Source: an uncultured Bacteroidales bacterium (GTDB taxonomy: Bacteria > Bacteroidota > Bacteroidia > Bacteroidales > UBA932). Taken from it: DNA of 39,123 nucleotides. Positions 1 to 8,258 of this stretch are shown here, one piece after another. The stretch is taken from the NCBI GenBank assembly GCA_946405485.1, contig CAMJHJ010000004.1:1-39123 (forward strand), in the 5' to 3' direction. Under the pieces are notes generated by a model. The model had not been told where the DNA came from. It saw only the letters and a program-made list of their open reading frames with translations, and did not search any database. The translations under genes and the position numbers were made by a program. Every line of letters starts with the position of its first letter. Positions within the stretch are counted from its first letter, which is position 1.

Positions 1-466
1 TGCCGTCTTCCCCGAAGCCGGTGAATTCGATATCGAGCTGGATCCCAACGACATACGCAAAGATCTCTTCTGCTCATCCGGCCCCGGCGGCCAGGGTGTC
101 AACACGACCTATTCTGCCGTGCGCCTCACCCACATCCCTTCCGGCATCGTCGTCCAGTGCCAGGAGGAGCGTTCACAGCTGAAGAACCTCGACCGTGCGA
201 TGGAAGAGCTCCGTACCCGCCTGTATAACATGGAGCACCAGAAGTATCTGGACGGCATCGCCGCCAAGCGCAAGACGATGGTCTCGACCGGCGACCGTTC
301 CGCCAAGATCCGCACCTACAATTATCCCCAGGGCCGTGTCACGGACCACCGGATCAACTGGTCGATGTACAACCTGCCCGTCTTCATGGACGGCGCGATC
401 CAGGAATGCATCGATCAGCTCACGATTGCCGAGAACGCAGAGCGTCTCAAGGAAGCCGGGGAATAA
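1..466 (+). CDS. prfA: Peptide chain release factor 1, C-terminal part (5' end outside window)
   Basis: RF1 recognises UAA/UAG in the ribosomal A site and triggers hydrolysis of peptidyl-tRNA. The visible frame begins at base 2 and gives about 154 residues. The catalytic GGQ loop is encoded at 86-94. The stretch after it ([20 protein letters not shown], then [20 protein letters not shown]) is the RF1-type C-terminal region and differs from RF2. The end ([13 protein letters not shown]) resembles other Bacteroidales RF1 tails. The residue after GGQ is Gly where most RF1s have His, Asn or a similar residue; this is probably tolerated. The stop codon lies inside the 3' end of the convergent rsmD (20-bp overlap), and an intrinsic terminator follows at 492-524. 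The decoding domain is outside the window, so the RF1/RF2 choice rests on the C-terminal motifs. Confidence 0.93.
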   Translation, partial: AVFPEAGEFDIELDPNDIRKDLFCSSGPGGQGVNTTYSAVRLTHIPSGIVVQCQEERSQLKNLDRAMEELRTRLYNMEHQKYLDGIAAKRKTMVSTGDRSAKIRTYNYPQGRVTDHRINWSMYNLPVFMDGAIQECIDQLTIAENAERLKEAGE

Positions 467-989
467 AGAAAGAAAAATGGACCCTGCCATACCGCCTCTC
501 CTTTACGAAGGAGGGGTGGTTTTTGAATGAATGCTCATCCCCATGCTCCAGGATGAAGTAGCATTCCGGGTGCAGGATCCCCGCCTCGAGGACCTTATCG
601 GGCAAGAACTCCAATCCCTCCAGCGCATAAGGCGGATCGGCGAATACGATATCGAACTTCTCGTGACAGAGCAGAAGGAAATCGAAGACGTTATCCCGGA
701 CCATCGTCACGTTGTCCAAGCCCAGGCGCCGGGCTTCGGTCTTGATGAAAGAGGCGTTTTCGCGGGCCATCTCCACGCAATAGACCCGCCTTGCACCGCG
801 TGATGCGAACTCGAAGGAGACGGCGCCGGTGCCGCCGAAGAGATCCAGCACCTGGAGGCCCTCCAGCTCGTATTCATTATCCAGGATATTGAACAAACCC
901 TCCCGGGCGAAATCCGTCGTGGGACGGGCTTTGTAGCCGGCCGGCGGATTGATACTCTTCCCCTTGAGGGTGCCTCCGATGATCCTCAT
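447..989 (-). CDS. rsmD: RsmD-family 16S rRNA guanine-N2 methyltransferase
   Basis: It is predicted to methylate a guanine (G966 in E. coli numbering) of 16S rRNA on the small subunit, using S-adenosylmethionine. The 180-residue protein has the usual RsmD length. It starts with [11 protein letters not shown], has the SAM-binding motif [13 protein letters not shown] near residues 49-61, and has the catalytic motif DPPY in [10 protein letters not shown] near residue 117. It overlaps the upstream DUF3822-like gene by 4 bases (986-989, ATGA type), so the two are very probably co-transcribed. Its 3' end overlaps prfA by 20 bases in convergent orientation and carries the prfA terminator on the opposite strand. 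The family assignment is firm; the exact target base is inferred from the family. Confidence 0.93.
   Translation of the reverse strand: MRIIGGTLKGKSINPPAGYKARPTTDFAREGLFNILDNEYELEGLQVLDLFGGTGAVSFEFASRGARRVYCVEMARENASFIKTEARRLGLDNVTMVRDNVFDFLLLCHEKFDIVFADPPYALEGLEFLPDKVLEAGILHPECYFILEHGDEHSFKNHPSFVKERRYGRVHFSFFIPRLP
492..524 (+). terminator. Intrinsic terminator of prfA embedded in the rsmD coding sequence
   Basis: A 12-bp stem (492-503 with 508-519, two G-U pairs) closes a TACG tetraloop of the UNCG class and is followed directly by five T (520-524). It starts 25 bases after the prfA stop codon. The same bases encode the C-terminal residues of RsmD on the other strand, so the two functions share this DNA. 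Confidence 0.8.
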
Positions 990-1447
990 ACCTGCTCCAC
1001 GGACTTGAAATAGCGGTAGAGCGACAGTTCCTCTTCCGGAGAAAGCGGAGACTTGACGGTCACAGTGGAGACCTCCGGATTGATCTGGAGAGACTTCACC
1101 GCAAGGAACAGGTAATACTCCGCCGTCGTGAAATCCGGAGCCGGATAGGAGTTGGCAAGCAGGAGGCGCCCGCCCTGGGCGATCGCCAGGTTCAGGATGC
1201 CATCCCCGTAATGCAGGAGGATCTTGTTGTATTCGGGACAGGCGTCCAGGCCGGTGACCAGGTCATACAGGACGGGAGCCTGTCCGTCCGGCGTGGAATA
1301 AAGGAAGACCGCGTCGTAACGGGGTATCTCCAGGAAGGAGACCGTTTCCGACTCGGCCAGGGGATATAATTCACCAAGAATGCACCTTGCGTCTCCCTCT
1401 TCGAAACAGCGGGAAGGCACCAAGGTGCATTTCTGTATTGCAGACAT
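986..1447 (-). CDS. DUF3822-like protein, short form
   Basis: This 153-residue soluble protein has no signal peptide or membrane segment. The C-terminal half (ANSYPAPDFTTAEYYLFLAV, then KSLQINPEVST) resembles DUF3822 proteins, which in Bacteroidales are commonly encoded immediately before rsmD, as here. From memory those proteins are about 250-280 residues, so this copy would correspond to a shortened version lacking much of the N-terminal region. The upstream gene ends only 9 bases before its start, leaving no room for a longer reading frame. The function of DUF3822 is not established, although an actin/ASKHA-like fold has been suggested. The 4-base overlap with rsmD suggests a role connected with ribosome maturation, but that is inference. 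The family call is tentative. Confidence 0.6.
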   Translation of the reverse strand: MSAIQKCTLVPSRCFEEGDARCILGELYPLAESETVSFLEIPRYDAVFLYSTPDGQAPVLYDLVTGLDACPEYNKILLHYGDGILNLAIAQGGRLLLANSYPAPDFTTAEYYLFLAVKSLQINPEVSTVTVKSPLSPEEELSLYRYFKSVEQV

Positions 1448-1456
1448 GGGAAAGGA

Positions 1457-2161
1457 TTACTCCCAGTTACCGGCGTTGTTGTTCGGGGCGGAGATGCTGC
1501 CGACCTGGAGACCCTCGTAGCGGTTCATGTCACGCTGCTCGGCGTCCAGGTTGATACGGAGCTGGTTGTCCATGCCCTTGAGGAGGGACTTGTACGGCAT
1601 CTTGGCCTCGAAGAGAGGGACCTGGACACCGGAGACCATCTTGACGATGGCGTCCATGATGACCTCGTCACCATCGGAGAACGGGATGTACTTGATGGTG
1701 TTGATGTCGAAATCCTTGCGGGAAGCGAACAACGTGTCCTTCACGGGAATCTTGTGCTCGACGGAGAAGACGAGGTCCTTGTCTCCCGCCTCATACAGTT
1801 TGAGGAGGTCGAGACCGGTCATCTTGCCCTTGCCCTTGAAAGCCTTCTTGACGGCCTCGGTGTGGGCCCAGGCGAGGGAATCGTCGGCGGAGCCGACCTG
1901 CATGACGATGGGCATCTGGCCCTTCAGGTAGAAGTCCTTGAGGGAGTCCAGGTCTGCGGTGAAATGGCCGGTAACGCCTTTGTAAGCGACTTCCAGCGTG
2001 CGGATGTCCTTGAGCTGCTGGATAGCGACTTCCTTGCGGGCGTCCCTTTCCTTGTTGAAGTTAACCGGCTTCATGATGCTGGCGACGATGGCATACACCA
2101 AAAGGGCGATGATGACGGGGAGTACAAACCAGGTAAGTACCTTTTTCAGAGTTTCGTTCAT
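1457..2161 (-). CDS. Conserved Bacteroidales membrane-anchored protein of unknown function
   Basis: The 234-residue protein has one N-terminal membrane segment (about residues 8-30) followed by a charged, mostly helical then mixed domain. The layout of a membrane helix followed by KEVAIQQLKDIRTLEVAYKG is reminiscent of pseudopilin-like or other N-terminally anchored periplasmic proteins, but there is no prepilin peptidase site. The C terminus, ending NNNAGNWE, is one I associate with a conserved uncharacterised Bacteroidales family. A longer frame could start at 2353, but the ATG at 2161 is preferred. It leaves the promoter (-7 box at 2194-2201) upstream and removes a 64-residue extension that would read through the divergent gene. 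The gene ends 9 bases before the DUF3822-like gene, so the three minus-strand genes probably form one operon. Confidence 0.75.
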   Translation of the reverse strand: MNETLKKVLTWFVLPVIIALLVYAIVASIMKPVNFNKERDARKEVAIQQLKDIRTLEVAYKGVTGHFTADLDSLKDFYLKGQMPIVMQVGSADDSLAWAHTEAVKKAFKGKGKMTGLDLLKLYEAGDKDLVFSVEHKIPVKDTLFASRKDFDINTIKYIPFSDGDEVIMDAIVKMVSGVQVPLFEAKMPYKSLLKGMDNQLRINLDAEQRDMNRYEGLQVGSISAPNNNAGNWE

Positions 2162-2193
2162 TATTGGGTGTTTTTTATATTCCAACTGTCCGA

Positions 2194-2241
2194 CAAAGTT
2201 ATAAAAACGATTTATTAAATGCAATATTCTTCGTAAATTTG
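2194..2241. promoter_or_regulatory. Overlapping divergent promoters
   Basis: For the plus strand, TAAATTTG at 2234-2241 with TTTA at 2211-2214 (19-bp spacer) drives the phosphoesterase operon starting at 2268. For the minus strand, TAACTTTG (2194-2201 on the plus map) with ATTG (2222-2225, 20-bp spacer) drives the gene starting at 2161. Both -7 boxes match the Bacteroidota TAnnTTTG consensus exactly. The minus -33 box lies inside the plus spacer, so the two polymerase footprints overlap. Confidence 0.7.
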
Positions 2242-2267
2242 CCGTTGATTTTGGATGCGACATCTCC

Positions 2268-3332
2268 ATGCCGAAGCCGTTTACCATAACCGGCCCCGAT
2301 GCGGCCGCCTTCGAAGACCTCGCCCTACGGGCGGGTCGGATCGGCATCGTCACGCATACCCGTCCCGACGGAGACGCCGTCGGAAGCTGCCTGGCGCTGA
2401 AACGTTACCTCGAATCAAGGCTTGGCGGCGCCGGGAAATGCCGCATTCTCCTGGATACGGACGCACCCGACGCCGTACGATTCCTCTTCTCCCCTTCCGA
2501 ACTTTGCGAAACGCTCGTCTGTGAGCGGGACCGGGAGGCCGTGCGGGACTGGGTCGCCGGCTGCGGGCTGCTGGTCTTCCTGGACCTCAACACCCTCTCC
2601 CGCACCGGCGGGATGGAAGAGCCGCTCCGCGCCTGCAGCGCGCCCAGGATCCTGGTGGACCATCACCTTCAGCCCGAACGTTCCGACTTCAGCCTGGTTT
2701 TTTCCGAGACGGAAGTGTCTTCGACCTGCGAATTGCTGTACCGGATCCTGGTCCGGCTCCCATCCTGCGAAGGCAAATCCCTGCCGGAAGGCTGCCCCGA
2801 CCCCTTGCTGACCGGCATCACGACCGATACCAACAATTTCGCCAATTCCGTCTACGGAGGCACCCTGGAAACGGTGGCCGCCCTGCTGGAAGCCGGCGCG
2901 GACCGGGAGCGTATCCTGGAGCATATCTACAATGAGTATCCCGAACGGCGTATCCGGCTGATGGGCCACTTGCTTGACCGTGAGCTGACGATCTCGGACA
3001 AGGGGGTCGCCTGCATGATCCTGGACGGAGAGACTGCCGCTGCATTTGGCATCAAGGACGGAGAGACCGAGGGTTTCGTCAACATCCCCCTCGCCATCGA
3101 CCGTGTCCGGATGAGCCTCTTCCTGAAACAATCGGGAGAAGAATACCGCGTCTCCATCCGCTCCAAGAAAGGGTGGTCGGCCAGGAACCTCGCCGCCCGC
3201 TACTTCGCCGGCGGCGGACATGAACAGGCCTCAGGCGGACGCATCCCCCTGGGCGGGACATTGATAACCAAGGATGACGTGGCGGCCTTCGTCGCCCGTT
3301 GCACCGATGAATTCCTGAAAGATGAAGCATAA
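2268..3332 (+). CDS. nrnA: DHH/DHHA1 phosphoesterase, NrnA-like
   Basis: A 354-residue cytoplasmic phosphoesterase of the DHH superfamily. NrnA homologues degrade 2-5-mer RNA (nanoRNA) and pGpG from the 5' end and dephosphorylate 3'-phosphoadenosine 5'-phosphate. Metal-binding motifs are visible: HTRPDGDAVGS (residues 30-40), Asp106 in LDLNT, the DHH triad at 131-133 and GITTDTNNF around 183-191. The C-terminal DHHA1 motif GGGHEQASGG, which binds substrate, is at about 322-331. The start at 2268 gives a normal N terminus; ATG 2255 is out of frame. It is first in a plus-strand run and overlaps the next gene by 11 bases. Whether the true substrate is nanoRNA, a cyclic-dinucleotide product or PAP cannot be told from sequence. 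Confidence 0.9.
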   Translation: MPKPFTITGPDAAAFEDLALRAGRIGIVTHTRPDGDAVGSCLALKRYLESRLGGAGKCRILLDTDAPDAVRFLFSPSELCETLVCERDREAVRDWVAGCGLLVFLDLNTLSRTGGMEEPLRACSAPRILVDHHLQPERSDFSLVFSETEVSSTCELLYRILVRLPSCEGKSLPEGCPDPLLTGITTDTNNFANSVYGGTLETVAALLEAGADRERILEHIYNEYPERRIRLMGHLLDRELTISDKGVACMILDGETAAAFGIKDGETEGFVNIPLAIDRVRMSLFLKQSGEEYRVSIRSKKGWSARNLAARYFAGGGHEQASGGRIPLGGTLITKDDVAAFVARCTDEFLKDEA

Positions 3333-3864
3333 GATACCGACCCTGCTCTGCCTCCAGCTTGCGCTCGCCTCCTGCGGTAAATCCTCGTTGGAGACGACAT
3401 TCGCCAACCAGAGCACCAAGATCGACACCTACGTCACCAAGCAACTGGAGTCCCATCCGGAGTACCGGGTGGAATACAATGACGGTGTCGTCAGGATGGT
3501 CGTCGCCGAGGGAGAAGGGACCGAACTGGCCAAGGGCGGTTCCGTCACCTTCTATTACGCCGGCTATAATTTCAACAACAATTCCATCTCGGCCGGCACG
3601 ATGTTCGCAACCAACGACCAGGACATCGCCGCATCGGCCAAATGGGACCTGTCCGACTCGACGGCTTTCCTCCCCGTCACCGTCACGCTCGGGAAGGACA
3701 AGTTGGTGCACGGGCTGGAACTCGGCTTGAACGGCGTCCGGAGCGGGGAAGACTGCTTTATCTTCTTTTCCGGCAGGCACGGTTTCGGGAAAAGGCAGAT
3801 TGGCACGATTCCTGCCAATGCAGCGCTATGCTACCACGTCCGGGTGGAAGAAGTGATTGATTGA
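3322..3864 (+). CDS. FKBP-type peptidyl-prolyl isomerase lipoprotein (first of a pair)
   Basis: A 180-residue lipoprotein. The signal peptide ends in the lipobox LASC with the modified Cys at residue 18, which places the protein in the envelope. The rest forms one FKBP domain (about residues 60-180), with the start of the fold at GGSVTFYYAGYNF and the core around LVHGLELGLNGVRSGEDCFI followed by FFSGRHGFG, matching the GW(D/E).gl..M..Ge.....p...aYG pattern of FKBPs. Several canonical pocket aromatic residues are replaced, so catalytic activity is uncertain. A chaperone role for exported proteins is possible. It overlaps the phosphoesterase by 11 bases and is followed 22 bases later by a second FKBP lipoprotein, so the pair is co-transcribed and probably arose by duplication. 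Confidence 0.85.
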   Translation: MKHKIPTLLCLQLALASCGKSSLETTFANQSTKIDTYVTKQLESHPEYRVEYNDGVVRMVVAEGEGTELAKGGSVTFYYAGYNFNNNSISAGTMFATNDQDIAASAKWDLSDSTAFLPVTVTLGKDKLVHGLELGLNGVRSGEDCFIFFSGRHGFGKRQIGTIPANAALCYHVRVEEVID

Positions 3865-3886
3865 CAAAAAAGACTACGATACGATA

Positions 3887-4933
3887 ATGAAAAGACATTT
3901 CTCATTTGCCTGCCTCGCGGCGGCCCTGATAATTGCAGGAAGCTGCGCCCAAGCGCCGAAGACGGGCATCAATGACGCCAATAAGAGGTTTTTTGACTCC
4001 TGGGTCGCCGTCCACTGTCCCAACGCGCCACAGACCGCCCTGGGTTCCCGGATCACTTCCGACCGCCAGGGATCGGGCGCCCTTGTGGGTTCCGCGGATG
4101 ACACGCCTTTCGTCTACGCGACCTTCACCCAGACCGACCTTGACGGCAACATCAGCAGCACCACCGACAAAAAGATTTCCCAGCAGCTCGGCACTTATTC
4201 CGAATCACATTACTACGGTCCGACCGTTATCTGCCGCCGGCCGGGTTATCTCTCCGCCGGTGTAACGGAGATCATGGAAACGATGCGTGTCGGAGGCGTC
4301 AGGACCGCCGTGATCCCCGGCTGGCTCACATCGACCGCGACCACCAACTATTTCGAAACGGCACAGGAATATATCGACAATGTCAGCGGCTCGGACATCA
4401 TCTACACCGCCGAGATCCTGGAGGCCATCCCCGACATCGCGAAATGGGAGACTGACTCCCTCGCACGCTACATGAGGCGCCACCATCCCGGCGTGGACTC
4501 CACCGCTTTCGGTTATTATTACATCCAGACCCGTGAGCCCAAGGACAGCAGCGATTTTGAATCCGGCAAAACGGTCTATATCAACTACACGGGACGCCTC
4601 CTGAACGGGCAGGTGTTCGACTCGACGATCCGGGATACGACCCGCAAATACCGTATCTACCAGAGCAGCAAGACCTACGAGCCGATGAGCCTTTCCTGGC
4701 CGTCTTCCGAAGAAGAGAGTGTGACCACTTCGAGCGGCGGTTCCCTGATCGAAGGATTCAGCAAGTGTATCGCGAAGATGAAAGCCGGAGAGAAAGGGGT
4801 CTGTTTCTTCTACTCCGGGCTCGGCTATGGCATTTCTGGAGGCGGTTCCACCATTCCCGCCTGCTCTCCGCTCTGCTTTGAGATCGAGATGCTCGGCTTG
4901 AATGAAGACGGGTCCATCGACACTGACGACTGA
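3887..4933 (+). CDS. FKBP-type peptidyl-prolyl isomerase lipoprotein (second of a pair)
   Basis: A 348-residue lipoprotein with signal peptide MKRHFSFACLAAALIIAGSC; Cys20 is the predicted lipid-modified residue. The N-terminal 200 residues contain a degenerate FKBP-like region with GYLSAGVTEIMETMRVGGVR. The C-terminal FKBP domain (about 225-340) has KTVYINYTGRLLNGQVFDST and the later LIEGFSKCIAKMKAGEKGVC with FFYSGLGYG, the normal FKBP signatures. Two FKBP modules on one chain are therefore likely, the first probably without activity. The frame is open from 3857, but ATG 3887 gives a clean signal peptide and is chosen. It probably assists folding of envelope proteins together with the upstream paralogue. 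A 11-base gap separates it from the MATE gene. Confidence 0.88.
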   Translation: MKRHFSFACLAAALIIAGSCAQAPKTGINDANKRFFDSWVAVHCPNAPQTALGSRITSDRQGSGALVGSADDTPFVYATFTQTDLDGNISSTTDKKISQQLGTYSESHYYGPTVICRRPGYLSAGVTEIMETMRVGGVRTAVIPGWLTSTATTNYFETAQEYIDNVSGSDIIYTAEILEAIPDIAKWETDSLARYMRRHHPGVDSTAFGYYYIQTREPKDSSDFESGKTVYINYTGRLLNGQVFDSTIRDTTRKYRIYQSSKTYEPMSLSWPSSEEESVTTSSGGSLIEGFSKCIAKMKAGEKGVCFFYSGLGYGISGGGSTIPACSPLCFEIEMLGLNEDGSIDTDD

Positions 4934-4944
4934 TTCCCGACCCG

Positions 4945-6339
4945 ATGGCAGGCAAAACGGCACCCACCGAGCTGGGTACCATGAAGATAGGTACCCTCCT
5001 GAAGATGTACGCAGTCCCCGGCATTATCGCCATGACTGCGTCTTCTTTGTATAATGTCGTAGACAGCATCTACATCGGACACATCAAGGATGTCGGGCAC
5101 TTCGCCATTTCCGGACTGGCCGTATCCTTTCCCCTGATGAACCTTTCGGCCGCCCTCGGCACCCTCGTGGGCGTCGGTGCGATGACGATGATTTCCGTGA
5201 TGCTGGGTCAGCGCAATTACGAGACCGCCAACAAGGTCCTCGCCAACGTCCTGTCCCTCAACCTGGTCATCGGATTCCTCTTTACGGTGCTGACCCTGCT
5301 GTTCCTGGATCCGATCCTGTACTTTTTCGGGGCCAGCGAGAACACCCTTCCCTTCGCCCGGGACTACATGTTCATCATCCTGCTGGGCAACGCGTTCACG
5401 CATCTGTACTTCGGATTCAACGGCATCATCCGGGCCGCGGGGCACCCCAAGATCGCGATGGGGCTGACCTTGTTCACAGTGATTTCCAATGCCATCCTGG
5501 ACCCGATCTTCATCTTTGTCCTGGACCTGGGCATCCGGGGTGCCGCCATCGCGACGGTGCTCTGCCAGCTGATGGCGCTCAGCTACAGCCTGCGTTTCCT
5601 GGCGGATAAAAACCGCGTCCTGCACTTTCCCAAGCCCCTGTTCCAGTTGGACTGGAGGATCGCCCGGCAGTCGCTGGCCATCGGACTGGGTCCTTTCCTG
5701 ATGAACTGCGCCTCCTGCGTGGTGGCCATTTTCATCAACCAGCAGTTGCGCAAGTACGGCGGCGACCTGGCCATCGGAGCCTATGGCATCGCCAACCGCA
5801 TCACGATGATGTTCGCCATGATCTGCATGGGCTTCAACCAGGGCCTGCAGCCGATTGCCGGCTATAACTATGGTGCCCGCCAATACTCCCGCGTCAAGGA
5901 AATCTTCATCCTGACCGCAAAATGGGAGACGCTCGTCACGACTCTCTGCGCCGTGATCTGCATCTTCATCCCGGGCGCGGCGGTCCGTCTCTTCACCAAC
6001 GATCCGGAACTGATCCGCCTGTCCACCCACGGTCTGCGCGTGATGAACTGCTGTTTCGCCGTCGTCGGCTTTGGAATGGTGTCCGGCAACTTCTTCCAAT
6101 GTCTGGGCATGGTCAAGAAATCCATCTTCCTGTCCCTTACCCGGCAGTTGCTGATCCTCGTGCCGTTGATCTACCTCCTGCCCCTGTGGCTCCAGGAGAC
6201 CGGCGTCTGGATCAGTTTCCCCATCTCCGATGTCGCATCGTCCGTCATCGCCCTCTTCTTCATTATCGCCCTGTTCAAGAAATTCGACCAGCTCAAGGAC
6301 GGCGACGACCCGTCCCTGATCGGCAGCAGCATCCAGTAA
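4945..6339 (+). CDS. MATE-family multidrug/sodium antiporter
   Basis: A 464-residue inner-membrane protein with about 12 hydrophobic helices in two similar halves, the size and layout of MATE exporters, which expel cationic compounds in exchange for Na+ or H+. The N-terminal motif MYAVPGIIAMTASSLYNVVD followed by SIYIGH is the MATE signature around helix 1. The second half repeats the pattern near AIGAYGIANRITMMFAMICM, then GFNQGLQPIAGYNYGA. The gene lies 11 bases after the FKBP gene and 3 bases before the kinase-like gene, so it is transcribed with them. The substrate cannot be inferred; a metabolite exporter is as likely as drug efflux. The family call is secure. Confidence 0.93.
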   Translation: MAGKTAPTELGTMKIGTLLKMYAVPGIIAMTASSLYNVVDSIYIGHIKDVGHFAISGLAVSFPLMNLSAALGTLVGVGAMTMISVMLGQRNYETANKVLANVLSLNLVIGFLFTVLTLLFLDPILYFFGASENTLPFARDYMFIILLGNAFTHLYFGFNGIIRAAGHPKIAMGLTLFTVISNAILDPIFIFVLDLGIRGAAIATVLCQLMALSYSLRFLADKNRVLHFPKPLFQLDWRIARQSLAIGLGPFLMNCASCVVAIFINQQLRKYGGDLAIGAYGIANRITMMFAMICMGFNQGLQPIAGYNYGARQYSRVKEIFILTAKWETLVTTLCAVICIFIPGAAVRLFTNDPELIRLSTHGLRVMNCCFAVVGFGMVSGNFFQCLGMVKKSIFLSLTRQLLILVPLIYLLPLWLQETGVWISFPISDVASSVIALFFIIALFKKFDQLKDGDDPSLIGSSIQ

Positions 6340-6342
6340 ATC

Positions 6343-6969
6343 ATGGCAAAAAAAATCCTCATCACCATCGGGCGCCAGTTCGGCAGCGGAGGAAAGGCCG
6401 TCGCCCATATTCTGGGCGGGAAACTGGGAATCCCCGTCTATGACAATGAACTCATCGACGAAGCGGCGAAAAAGAGCGGCTTCAGCAAGGATCTGTTCGA
6501 GGAGAGCGATGAGAAGAAACGCCCGTTCTCCCTTTCGAGCATTTTCAGCTCGAACCGCTACGGCCATTTCAGTGACAATTATATCAATGATGCGGATTTG
6601 TTCCGCATCCAGAGTGAGACGATCCGCAGCCTGGCCGAGAAAGGTTCCGCCATTTTCGTCGGCCGCGCCTCCGACTTCGTCCTGAGGGATAAAGACAGCA
6701 TCGACGTTTTCCTGACTTCCCCGCTGGAAGTGCGGAAACGCTTTGTCGCCGCCCGTGAAGGCTTCAGCGAAGCCGAAGCCGAAGATTTGATCCTGAAGCG
6801 CGAGAAAGAGCGCGAGGCCTATTACAACTATATTACTTTCGGCAACTGGGGCGTCGCCTCCAACTATGACCTCTGCATCGACAGTTCGATACTGGGATTC
6901 GAAGGCACAGCCGACCTGATCATCGAATTCGCCCGCAAAAGAGGATATCTGACGGATGAAAAGGCTTGA
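6343..6969 (+). CDS. Cytidylate kinase-like family protein
   Basis: A 208-residue cytoplasmic P-loop protein of the cytidylate-kinase-like (Cytidylate_kin2) family. The nucleotide-binding loop is GRQFGSGGK (residues 10-18). The LID-like region VFLTSPLEVRKRFVAAREGF (about 124-143) and the DLCIDSS segment near the C terminus match this family. True Cmk is a related but distinct protein, and these proteins are common in anaerobes with an unproven substrate; a phosphotransfer from ATP to a nucleotide-like acceptor is the reasonable guess. It starts 3 bases after the MATE stop and overlaps the next gene by 14 bases, so translation is likely coupled. Confidence 0.85.
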   Translation: MAKKILITIGRQFGSGGKAVAHILGGKLGIPVYDNELIDEAAKKSGFSKDLFEESDEKKRPFSLSSIFSSNRYGHFSDNYINDADLFRIQSETIRSLAEKGSAIFVGRASDFVLRDKDSIDVFLTSPLEVRKRFVAAREGFSEAEAEDLILKREKEREAYYNYITFGNWGVASNYDLCIDSSILGFEGTADLIIEFARKRGYLTDEKA

Positions 6970-8248
6970 CAGAAAGTATCTGATTCCGGCCCTGGCCGCC
7001 TTCCTGATCGCCGCATGTGCACTGTTCGCGGCGGGACAGTGGCGGGACCGCACGCCGCTCAAGATACCTGTTGACCTCAACGCCACCCTCACCAACGAAC
7101 TCTCTGACACTGCCGTCCTCCGGGGCTTGGATGCCCAGGTCCGGGATTACTTGAAGGAATGGAATCTAAAGGGCGCCTCGCTCTGCATCATGCGGCACGA
7201 CTCGCTGCTGTATGCCAAGGGGTATGGGATCGCAGACACGGATGTCCGGATGAATCCGGCAACCCTGCTGAGGGTCGCGTCCGTGTCGAAATTGATCACC
7301 GCGGCCGGCATCATGCTCCTGCAGGAATGCGGGATGCTGTCTCTGGACGACTGCGTCTTCGCCCCGGGCGGAGCTTTGGAGGAATTCTCCGGCGTAATCC
7401 GTGATCCGAGGCTCTACGACATCACGGTCCGGCATCTGCTGATGCACGAAGCCGGATTCACCTCCCGTACCGGCGGGGATCCGATGTTCAGCACCCGCAG
7501 CCTGATGAAGGCCAACGGCTGGAAGACTCCGCCGGACAGCGAGACACTCGCCCGCGCCATCCTGAAGCGGGAATTGTATTTCGATCCGGGCACGGCGTCC
7601 GAGTATTCCAACTTCGGCTATCTCCTGCTCAGCATGGTCATCGAGCGTGTGACCGGCGAGCCTTACGAAGACTGGATCCGGGAGAATGTCCTCCGGGCGG
7701 CTCACTGCACCGACATGCATATCGCCTTCAACTTCTACAAGGATCGTTATCCGGGAGAGACCCGATACTACATGCAGGCCAACGACAAATCCGTGGAGCG
7801 CTATGACAACAGCGGAGTCCAGGTGCCGCGCTGCTACGGCGGCAACGATATCCGGGCCCTGAAGGGTGCGGGGGCTTGGGTCACCTCCGTGCCGGAGTTG
7901 GCGCGTTTCGTCGCTTCCATCGACGGGCAGGACGAGGTTCCGGACATCCTGAGCCGGGAGAGCATCGCCCAGATGACCTTCGTCACCGACAGCGTCACCT
8001 ATGGCCTGGGCTGGAACGACATCTCCGAAGAAGGTGTCTGGACACGCACGGGTACTTTCTCCGGGACAAGCGCGCTGATCAAGAACTATCCGGACGGCGA
8101 GTGCTGGATCATGGTGACCAATACGGGTACTTGGCGCGGACCGGCCTTCACGAAGTTCACGGCAGCCCTGTTCAACCGTTTGCGAGAAGAGTATTCCGCC
8201 GTACTCCCGGCCCGGGATTTTTTCTATCGTACCGAGGAAGAATATTGA
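6956..8248 (+). CDS. Serine hydrolase of the class C beta-lactamase fold
   Basis: A 430-residue envelope protein. An N-terminal hydrophobic stretch (about residues 8-27, LIPALAAFLIAACALFAAG) is a signal anchor or signal peptide; a Cys at 21 might be lipidated, but the lipobox is poor. The catalytic motifs of the beta-lactamase/DD-peptidase fold are visible: SVSK at 109-112 (nucleophile Ser and general-base Lys), YSN at 217-219, and RTG in VWTRTGTFSGTSAL, in the place of the KTG/HTG motif. Members act as D-aminopeptidases, esterases or peptidoglycan hydrolases. The substrate is not predictable, and resistance to beta-lactams should not be assumed. It is the last gene of the run begun at 2268 and overlaps the kinase-like gene by 14 bases. 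Confidence 0.88.
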   Translation: MKRLDRKYLIPALAAFLIAACALFAAGQWRDRTPLKIPVDLNATLTNELSDTAVLRGLDAQVRDYLKEWNLKGASLCIMRHDSLLYAKGYGIADTDVRMNPATLLRVASVSKLITAAGIMLLQECGMLSLDDCVFAPGGALEEFSGVIRDPRLYDITVRHLLMHEAGFTSRTGGDPMFSTRSLMKANGWKTPPDSETLARAILKRELYFDPGTASEYSNFGYLLLSMVIERVTGEPYEDWIRENVLRAAHCTDMHIAFNFYKDRYPGETRYYMQANDKSVERYDNSGVQVPRCYGGNDIRALKGAGAWVTSVPELARFVASIDGQDEVPDILSRESIAQMTFVTDSVTYGLGWNDISEEGVWTRTGTFSGTSALIKNYPDGECWIMVTNTGTWRGPAFTKFTAALFNRLREEYSAVLPARDFFYRTEEEY

Positions 8249-8258
8249 ACAATTTGTT

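Noticed and set aside
86..94. GGQ loop followed by Gly instead of the usual residue as a sign of a defective release factor
   Set aside because: The GGQ itself is intact and neighbouring positions vary among Bacteroidota RF1s.
4825..7110. Long minus-strand reading frame (761 aa) opposite the MATE and kinase-like genes
   Set aside because: It is an antisense shadow of well-identified genes on the plus strand; composition is high in Asp/Gln/His/Glu and no family motif is present.
6956..8248. Beta-lactam resistance gene
   Set aside because: The fold is shared with esterases and peptidases, and no features specific to AmpC beta-lactamases beyond the generic motifs are visible.
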